Source: Kribbella caucasensis
GTDB taxonomy: Bacteria > Actinomycetota > Actinomycetes > Propionibacteriales > Kribbellaceae
Assembly: GCF_004361855.1 (NCBI RefSeq)
Contig: NZ_SNWQ01000017.1
Span: 142,551 to 206,550 of the forward strand
Direction of reading: 5' to 3'
DNA length: 64,000 nt
Below the pieces are notes generated by a model that saw only the letters and a list, made by a program, of their open reading frames with translations, was not told where the DNA came from and did not search any database. This document shows, in pieces, positions 59,032-64,000 of the stretch (its first letter is position 1; every line of letters begins with the position of its first letter). Made by a program: the position numbers and the translations under genes.

Positions 59032-59431
59032 CGAGTTAACCGCAGGTCAGAGGAACGCTCGCCACCTGGTGTCCATGTCGGCCATACGCCCGAGTAGGTT
59101 TGTCGGCCTGGCTCCATCGCGTGTGCTCCGTCCCTGCTCCGTCGAGACCTATCGTGATGATTGGCCGGAGCTTCGGGGGGGGGGGTCACATCGTCGATGT
59201 GTCGGCAAGCTGGCTGTGCCGGTGCACTGGCCGTGCTCATGGTGCGGACACGCCATCTACCAGGTGTCCGCGCCTCACTCCGGGCGAAGCGCTCGGTGCT
59301 GGGCTCGGACACCACGGGATTTGTCCGACCCGACGCCTAGCCTGGTCTTAGCAGGTTTGTTAGCAGGACGGGCCCTCAGGTGGCGCGCACCGCAACCAGA
59401 CCACCACCGCGCACGCCGACCAGGAGGACCA
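59032..59431. other. 400-bp boundary region upstream of the CBASS operon: G11 tract, hairpin, short repeats
   Basis: An 11-base run of G is at 59175-59185. GCGGACAC (59244-59251) and GTGTCCGC (59264-59271) form a perfect 8-bp hairpin with a 12-nt loop. TTAGCAGG occurs twice at 59348-59355 and 59360-59367 (period 12) and could be a regulator site near the operon promoter. A frame is open upstream of the ATG but has no conserved look. No tRNA, integrase or att-like repeat is visible. Confidence 0.55.
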
Positions 59432-60430
59432 ATGGCGACGCTTTCCAGCTACTTTCGCGAGGCCCTGAAGAACATTGAACCCGGCGAGGACGCCGACCAC
59501 GCCAGGGATGCCCACGCCGAAGTCCGCAATGTTCTGCAACAGTCGCAGGACCTGCGGGCCCTCGGCATCAACCCCGTTCTCATCGGCTCATACAAGCGCA
59601 ACGTCTCCATCCGCCGCGTGAAAGACGTCGACGTCTTCGGCCGGCTGGACGCCGCGGACGACACGCTGCGCCCCGGCTACGCTCTCGAGCTGTTCCATGA
59701 TGCCCTCTTGGGCGGATACGACAAGAACCGCGTCCACACACAGCACCGGTCATTCAAGGTCGATTTCCCAGACTACGACCTCACCGTCGACGTCGTCCCC
59801 GCCCGCAGGGCTGGCGACAACTGGGAGATCCCGAAGAAGACCGACCAGGACAACCGCGCGAGCTGGATCGAGACCAACCCTCTCAGGCTCAACGAGCTCA
59901 CGACGCAGGCGAACACGGACTTCACCCTCAACGGCAAGGGAATCTACGTGCCAACTGTCAAGCTCGTTCGTCAGATCCGACGCACGTGGCTAGGCGATCA
60001 GCCCGGCGGCCTGTTCTTCGAGCTGATGACGTACGGGGCGTTCCGCGACAACGAGCCCCAGGGCGGCAGTCAGGCCGAGTACCTCACCCTCGTCTTGGAG
60101 CAGATCGCCGATGTGCTGCCTAACGTCGCCGAGGACGGTCTCGACGACCCAACGCTCGACGGCAAGAAGATCGCCACCCGCGCGACCGAGGAAGACTTCA
60201 AGATTGCGATCAAGAAGTTCGACGAGGCCAGCGAGCTCGCGCGCGAGGCCCTGGACGAGGACGACGACTGCCAGGCCGCCGTTCTATGGCAACGCCTACT
60301 CGGCGAGACCACGGAAGACGAGCAGGTGTTCCCTACCCCGGAGTACTGCAACGCCGACGGCACCCGCCGGGCGACCGCCACGACGGTGAAGGGTGCCGGC
60401 TCGCCCGCGGGCACCGGCCGCTACGCGTGA
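59432..60430 (+). CDS. CBASS cyclic oligonucleotide synthase (CD-NTase)
   Basis: 332 residues from the ATG at 59432 (AGGAGG at 59422-59427). The nucleotidyltransferase core has GSY at 52-54, the acidic pair D65 and D67 in VKDVDVF, and a third acid D120 in DLTVDVV, the expected DNA-polymerase-beta-type metal triad. The C-terminal helical domain is followed by a Gly/Ala-rich tail ending GTGRYA. On phage infection such enzymes make a cyclic di- or trinucleotide. The tail is the kind of flexible C-terminus to which Cap2 attaches the enzyme in type II CBASS. GTGA overlap with the Cap2 gene. Nucleotide product is unknown; Cap4 partners usually sense trinucleotides. Confidence 0.9.
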   Translation: MATLSSYFREALKNIEPGEDADHARDAHAEVRNVLQQSQDLRALGINPVLIGSYKRNVSIRRVKDVDVFGRLDAADDTLRPGYALELFHDALLGGYDKNRVHTQHRSFKVDFPDYDLTVDVVPARRAGDNWEIPKKTDQDNRASWIETNPLRLNELTTQANTDFTLNGKGIYVPTVKLVRQIRRTWLGDQPGGLFFELMTYGAFRDNEPQGGSQAEYLTLVLEQIADVLPNVAEDGLDDPTLDGKKIATRATEEDFKIAIKKFDEASELAREALDEDDDCQAAVLWQRLLGETTEDEQVFPTPEYCNADGTRRATATTVKGAGSPAGTGRYA

Positions 60431-61968
60431 CGGAGCCGCACCTCCGCGAGCTCGCGGCGGCACGCGCGGAGCTGCGTCGCAGACTTGGGGCGCTCGGCTT
60501 CGCCGACGACGGCGAGGTGCTGCGTGGACCGGTGGTGTGGACCCACCCCACCACGGGGATCGCCACGGCCACCATCGACGTCACCATCCTCGATCGGTAC
60601 CCCTTTGGCCCGCCGCGGGTCCAGCTGGTCGAGGCCGGTACTGAGCTGGACGTCACCTTCCACGTCGAGGACAACGGCGCCCTGTGCCTCTGGGACAACA
60701 CCGAGCCGGTCAACGACGCTCCCTGGACCGACTCTGAGCGGCTCCTGGAGCGGGTAGCGGGCTGGCTCACCAAGACGGCTCAGGGGTGGCCGGACGACGA
60801 CGACACTGATCTCGAGCGGTACATCGACGCAGATGTCGACGCGCGACTGGTCATGTACGACGACGCTGAGCTGGCGGGGCTCGGGGGCTGTCTAAGCACG
60901 AAGACCGACGAGCGTGAGACGACGATCACCGTGCTGCCGGAGCCACGCGGCGTGCCGCCCCAGCAACGACCCAAGAAAGGCGTTCAGCGCAGCGCCAAGC
61001 ACCTCGCCTGGCTGGCCGACCTGGGGAACGTAACCCGACCGCTGACACGATGGGATGAGGTCGAAAGCGCCCTCGGGGCCGATGCGGCGACGGTGCGGCG
61101 TCTCGTGATGCAGGGCTCGCTCGAACTGCTCATGCTCCGCTACCGGCGCGGCCGCCGGCCCGGAATACTCGTCCTGGCTACGGCCAAACTCGATGGGAAG
61201 CCGATCCTCCGCCGCTGCGAGGCCGCCGACTCCAGCGAGGCGTCTCGTCGGCTGCGGTCCGGCGCGATCTCTGCGCAGGTCGCCGACCGTAAGGTGGCCA
61301 TCGTCGGTTGCGGCGCGGTGGGCTCGTTCACAGCCGATATGTTGTTCCGCGACGGTGTAAGCCACCTCGACCTGCGGGATCCGCAGAAGCTGCGACCCGG
61401 GAACGTCATTCGGCACCTCGCCGGGGACATCTATGTGGGGCTCCCGAAGGTCGCCGCGACGAAGGCTTGCCTCAGCGCCACGGGCCTCGACGTGACGCAC
61501 GTCGATACGCACGTCACCTCGGTCACGGACCCGACTGCCGCCATCACGCTGCTGCAAACGCACGACGTTGTCGTCGACGCCACTGCCGACGAGCGCGCGA
61601 CTGCCGTGCTCCGGTGGGCTGCCGAGCAGACCCAACGTCCGCTGGTCTCGGTCGCGGTCATGCGCGACGGCGGCGTCGCCCGGGTGGACCGGTTCCCGCT
61701 CCGATTTGATGAGCGGCACCGGCCCCCTGTAACACCGCGCGACGACCTGCCCGGCCCGTACCGGGAGCGTGGCTGCGGCGACATCGTCTCGCCCACCCCG
61801 CCGTCGGCTGTAGTGGCTGCCGCCGAACTCGCCACCCAGGTGAGCCTCGACGAGTTGACCAACGACCGCCGACTGCCCGCCACCGTTCTTCGCGTGCTCC
61901 GGCCGCAGCCCGACGCGCCCTACGACACGCTCCGGACCTTGACGTCCGACCCGGGGTCGGACCGGTGA
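60427..61968 (+). CDS. cap2: Cap2: fused ubiquitin-like E2 and E1 (ThiF) protein
   Basis: 513 residues from the GTG at 60427 (GTGA overlap). Residues 1 to about 130 are an E2-like fold with the likely catalytic C87 in NGALCLWDN. Residues about 280-513 are a ThiF/E1 adenylation domain: nucleotide loop VAIVGCGAVGS (G294, G296, G299), KVAATKACLS, and a candidate catalytic C450 in RERGCGDIVSP. Cap2 of type II CBASS primes the CD-NTase by conjugating its C-terminus to partner proteins, raising its activity. The operon position and the Cap3 gene next door support this. Confidence 0.9.
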   Translation: MTEPHLRELAAARAELRRRLGALGFADDGEVLRGPVVWTHPTTGIATATIDVTILDRYPFGPPRVQLVEAGTELDVTFHVEDNGALCLWDNTEPVNDAPWTDSERLLERVAGWLTKTAQGWPDDDDTDLERYIDADVDARLVMYDDAELAGLGGCLSTKTDERETTITVLPEPRGVPPQQRPKKGVQRSAKHLAWLADLGNVTRPLTRWDEVESALGADAATVRRLVMQGSLELLMLRYRRGRRPGILVLATAKLDGKPILRRCEAADSSEASRRLRSGAISAQVADRKVAIVGCGAVGSFTADMLFRDGVSHLDLRDPQKLRPGNVIRHLAGDIYVGLPKVAATKACLSATGLDVTHVDTHVTSVTDPTAAITLLQTHDVVVDATADERATAVLRWAAEQTQRPLVSVAVMRDGGVARVDRFPLRFDERHRPPVTPRDDLPGPYRERGCGDIVSPTPPSAVVAAAELATQVSLDELTNDRRLPATVLRVLRPQPDAPYDTLRTLTSDPGSDR

Positions 61969-62423
61969 GGGGGCCCCTCCGCGTGTGGCTCGCCGGGCCG
62001 GTCGCGACGGAGATCGCCGGCCTGGCCAGCGCTGCCAGGCCGCGGGAGACCGGCGGCTTGCTGGTGGGCTGGTGGGACGACGGCGCCTTGGTCGTGCGGC
62101 ACGCCCTCGAGGTTCCGGACCAGCGGGCAACCCGCTTCTCATGGACTCGTCGACCCCGGGTCGCCAAGCGCGTGCTCCAGACCGCCCTGGCTGACCTGGA
62201 TCACCCCTTGCTCGGATACATCGGCGACTGGCACTCGCACCCCGAGGTATGTGGCGCTAGTGGTCGCGACATCTGGTCGCTCGCCGCTACGTCCGAGCAG
62301 TACGCCTATCCGCTGCTGCTCATCGTGCATCTACCGGACGAGACCCTCGACATATCCGCAGCGCATGGCGGTCGCGCCTGCTCTGTCTCCGTCTCCCGCC
62401 AGGACCCGAGGATCCACTCATGA
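61965..62423 (+). CDS. cap3: Cap3: JAB/JAMM isopeptidase
   Basis: 152 residues from the GTG at 61965 (GTGA overlap). The JAMM metal site is complete: E28 in RETGGLL, H90 and H92 in DWHSHPE, S99 and D102 in ASGRD. It should be a zinc-dependent deconjugase that removes the CD-NTase from the partners to which Cap2 joined it. It sits directly between Cap2 and the effector and overlaps the effector start by ATGA. Confidence 0.9.
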   Translation: MRGPLRVWLAGPVATEIAGLASAARPRETGGLLVGWWDDGALVVRHALEVPDQRATRFSWTRRPRVAKRVLQTALADLDHPLLGYIGDWHSHPEVCGASGRDIWSLAATSEQYAYPLLLIVHLPDETLDISAAHGGRACSVSVSRQDPRIHS

Positions 62424-63871
62424 AACTTCCTGCTCGCGCAGCAGCACTCCGCGGTGACGACTATCAACATGCCATCGGCTGGCAGTGGGTTTGCGAGGCC
62501 CTGGACGACCCGGACGTCGAGTCGGTGAGCATCGAGGACAGGGAGGGTGGAGCGTTCGACGACATCGTCGTCCGGCGACGCACGCAGCCGAACGTCTACT
62601 GGCAGGTCAAGAGCTCGAACTACGGCGACACCATGGTCACCGAGGACTGGTTGCTCACGAAGAAGACCGAGAGTGGGTCCAGCCCGCTCCAGCACTTCCA
62701 CGACACATGGCGCACCCTTCGCGACGCCGGGGAACCGCTCGAGCTCGCCCTCGTCGCCAACCGCGGCTTCGACGGAGGGCATCCCATCCTCGGGGCGGCC
62801 CGGAGCTTGTACGACGGCAAGCTGCGCACCGACGAAATCCGCACCGCTGGATCTCGCTCGAATCTCGGCAAGGCACGGGACCGCTGGACGAAGCACCTCG
62901 AGGTCGATCCCGATGACCTGCTCGCCTTCCTCGGCGACCTGCGGCTGCTCCCCGAAGGCAACGAGTCATCGGTGGACAGGGCCTCGCAGGCGGTGATGCG
63001 CAACGTCGGGCTGCGTGCGGACCCGGACGCTGTGGTCATCGGCAAGACAATGGTGCGGGAGTGGGTCAAGCAAGGGCTCGGCCGACACAGCCGAGACGAG
63101 CTCCGACGCCAAGTCGCCGAAAAGGGCCTGCTGGCTCGGTCGGGGACGCTGGTCTTCGCCGTTCACGCCATCGATCGGACGCCGGACCGGGTGCAGCCGA
63201 CCGTGGAACTCGACATCGTCGATCTGTACGAGGGCGAGGAACCGTTTGCACGGCGCAAGCTGCGCGAGCCCCGTGACTGGAACGACCGTGTGCTGCCGCT
63301 CCTGAGGGAGAAGGTCCGGGAGCTGGAGGCGTACGGACCGCGCCGGGTTCACGCGACCGGGTCGATGCGCCTGCCGATGCTGTTCGCCGTGGGCCGGGCG
63401 TTGCCAGACGTGCGCGGCTGGGTTCTCAGCTGGGACCAGCATGGCGAGGAGTGGGTAACCGCTGCCCCAGCGACTGTCGCGCCGCGCGTGTTCAGCGACC
63501 GCCAATTGGGTGGCGGCGCAGACCTCGCCGTGGCAGTCGCGCTCACGTCCGACCCCACCGTGAGCATCGAGACCTGGGCAGCGTCCAACGGCTCGGCCAT
63601 CGGCCGTCTGCTCGTCCTCGGCCCCGACGGAGCGCCAAGCCACACCGCAGTGCCGGGCGGGGACTGGTCGGCTGGATGGGCTCGGGCTGCCCGCGAGACC
63701 GTCCGGCAGACGGTCGCCAGTAGTAGCGCCCGGCGCGTGCACATGTTCGTCGCCGCGCCTGCCGGTACAGCGCTGATGCTTGGCCACTACTGGAACATGA
63801 TGCCGACCACTGTCCTTTACGAGTACATTCCATCGGAGAACACCTACGTGGAGACGATGTCCCTTGCGTAG
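62420..63871 (+). CDS. cap4: Cap4-like CBASS effector: restriction-type nuclease plus SAVED sensor
   Basis: 483 residues from the ATG at 62420. N-terminal domain (about 1-210) has the PD-(D/E)xK-like nuclease pattern: RGDDYQHAIGW, D47/D48 in AFDDIVV and the Q62-x-K64 motif in YWQVKSS. The C-terminal half (about 240-483) fits a SAVED domain, including GSMRLPMLFAVGRALPD, WVLSWDQHGEEWV and the terminal HMFVAAPAGTALMLGHYWN. SAVED domains bind the cyclic nucleotide made by the CD-NTase and switch on dsDNA cutting, killing the infected cell or the phage DNA. Last gene of the operon. Confidence 0.88.
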   Translation: MKLPARAAALRGDDYQHAIGWQWVCEALDDPDVESVSIEDREGGAFDDIVVRRRTQPNVYWQVKSSNYGDTMVTEDWLLTKKTESGSSPLQHFHDTWRTLRDAGEPLELALVANRGFDGGHPILGAARSLYDGKLRTDEIRTAGSRSNLGKARDRWTKHLEVDPDDLLAFLGDLRLLPEGNESSVDRASQAVMRNVGLRADPDAVVIGKTMVREWVKQGLGRHSRDELRRQVAEKGLLARSGTLVFAVHAIDRTPDRVQPTVELDIVDLYEGEEPFARRKLREPRDWNDRVLPLLREKVRELEAYGPRRVHATGSMRLPMLFAVGRALPDVRGWVLSWDQHGEEWVTAAPATVAPRVFSDRQLGGGADLAVAVALTSDPTVSIETWAASNGSAIGRLLVLGPDGAPSHTAVPGGDWSAGWARAARETVRQTVASSSARRVHMFVAAPAGTALMLGHYWNMMPTTVLYEYIPSENTYVETMSLA

Positions 63872-64000
63872 AGCACGCAGGCTTCACTACGTTTCGAGGA
63901 TCAGGGAGGTTTTCTCACCGGGCATTGGTTGACTGCGCGGCGCTGTTGCCTGGAGCAACGTTGTGGTGAACAGGGGCGTGTCGTGCATGTGGCGTGGGGT
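63872..64000. other. Window end after the CBASS operon, no gene seen
   Basis: 129 bp after the effector stop. GCGGCGCTGTTGCC and GGAGCAACG form weak pairing, with no clear terminator and no recognisable ORF, RNA or repeat. The right boundary of the defence region therefore cannot be placed. Confidence 0.4.

Noticed and set aside
59244..59271. tRNA or att-site hairpin before the CBASS operon
   Set aside because: Only one 8-bp stem; no cloverleaf, no anticodon arm, no CCA end and no integrase or direct-repeat pair.
59069..59431. Extended N-terminus of the CD-NTase upstream of the ATG
   Set aside because: The open frame is present but passes through the G11 run, and the AGGAGG-ATG at 59422-59434 marks the true start.

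Overview
The window is high-GC DNA from an actinomycete. The gene content (split acyl-CoA carboxylase with an epsilon subunit, F420-type DDN-fold oxidoreductase, Eis-type acetyltransferase, GlnR/NnaR-style nitrate genes), the many GTG starts and the GTGA/ATGA overlaps point to the Propionibacteriales. The style resembles Kribbella, but that genus assignment is an inference from gene content and not a database result. No rRNA, tRNA, CRISPR array, transposase or integrase was recognised.

Layout. 1-4.9 kb: cell-envelope genes (cut-off membrane protein, PGRP-type amidase with LGFP repeats, SpoIID-like protein, GH76 mannanase), with a matched pair of 12-bp near-palindromes around the GH76 start. 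4.9-11.9 kb: membrane-anchored cyclophilin, biotin carboxylase/BCCP subunit, MarR regulator, a small membrane protein, a probable truncated solute-binding protein, an SMP-30 lactonase and an Nramp-like transporter that lacks the usual metal-site motifs. 12.1-21.8 kb: a compact nitrate/nitrite assimilation operon behind a GlnR-like site array (narK, nitrate reductase, a NasB-like reductase joined in frame to nirB, nirD, HemD-like regulator nnaR, siroheme chelatase). 22-28 kb: a DDN-hemerythrin fusion facing a MarR gene, then MerR, acyl-CoA dehydrogenase, carboxyltransferase and HpcH/HpaI lyase (acyl-CoA catabolism), followed by a 20-bp-period tandem repeat. 28-34.6 kb: a degenerate COG0523 protein behind a perfect Zur-type palindrome, an Eis-like acetyltransferase and a DUF4129/MoxR/DUF58 operon. 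34.6-45.6 kb: TetR/MFS efflux pair, YjbR protein, zinc metallopeptidase, DUF885 protein, Maf-methyltransferase fusion, accD/accE, SCP2 and TetR genes. 45.6-59 kb: PEP carboxylase, BirA, an AraC-DinB regulator, a frameshifted OFA-type MFS gene with its 35-residue partner, a PH-domain protein, a decayed SARP fragment, gtrA, purK-purE, an MFS exporter, UDP-glucose dehydrogenase and an acyl-CoA dehydrogenase. 59.4-63.9 kb: a complete four-gene type II CBASS anti-phage operon (CD-NTase, Cap2 E2-E1, Cap3 JAMM protease, Cap4-like nuclease-SAVED effector).

How the genes work together. The nitrate operon carries uptake, both reduction steps, the siroheme-iron step and its own regulator. Biotin enzymes recur (biotin carboxylase, two carboxyltransferases, epsilon subunit and the ligase BirA), which fits acyl-CoA carboxylation feeding lipid synthesis or branched/odd-chain catabolism. 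A repeated promoter layout, a TANNNT-like -10 hexamer 6-8 nt before a GTG/ATG with no Shine-Dalgarno, suggests many leaderless mRNAs. The most striking unit is the CBASS operon. The next are the in-frame NasB-NirB fusion with a strong internal ribosome site and the Zur-controlled COG0523 gene without a Walker A motif.
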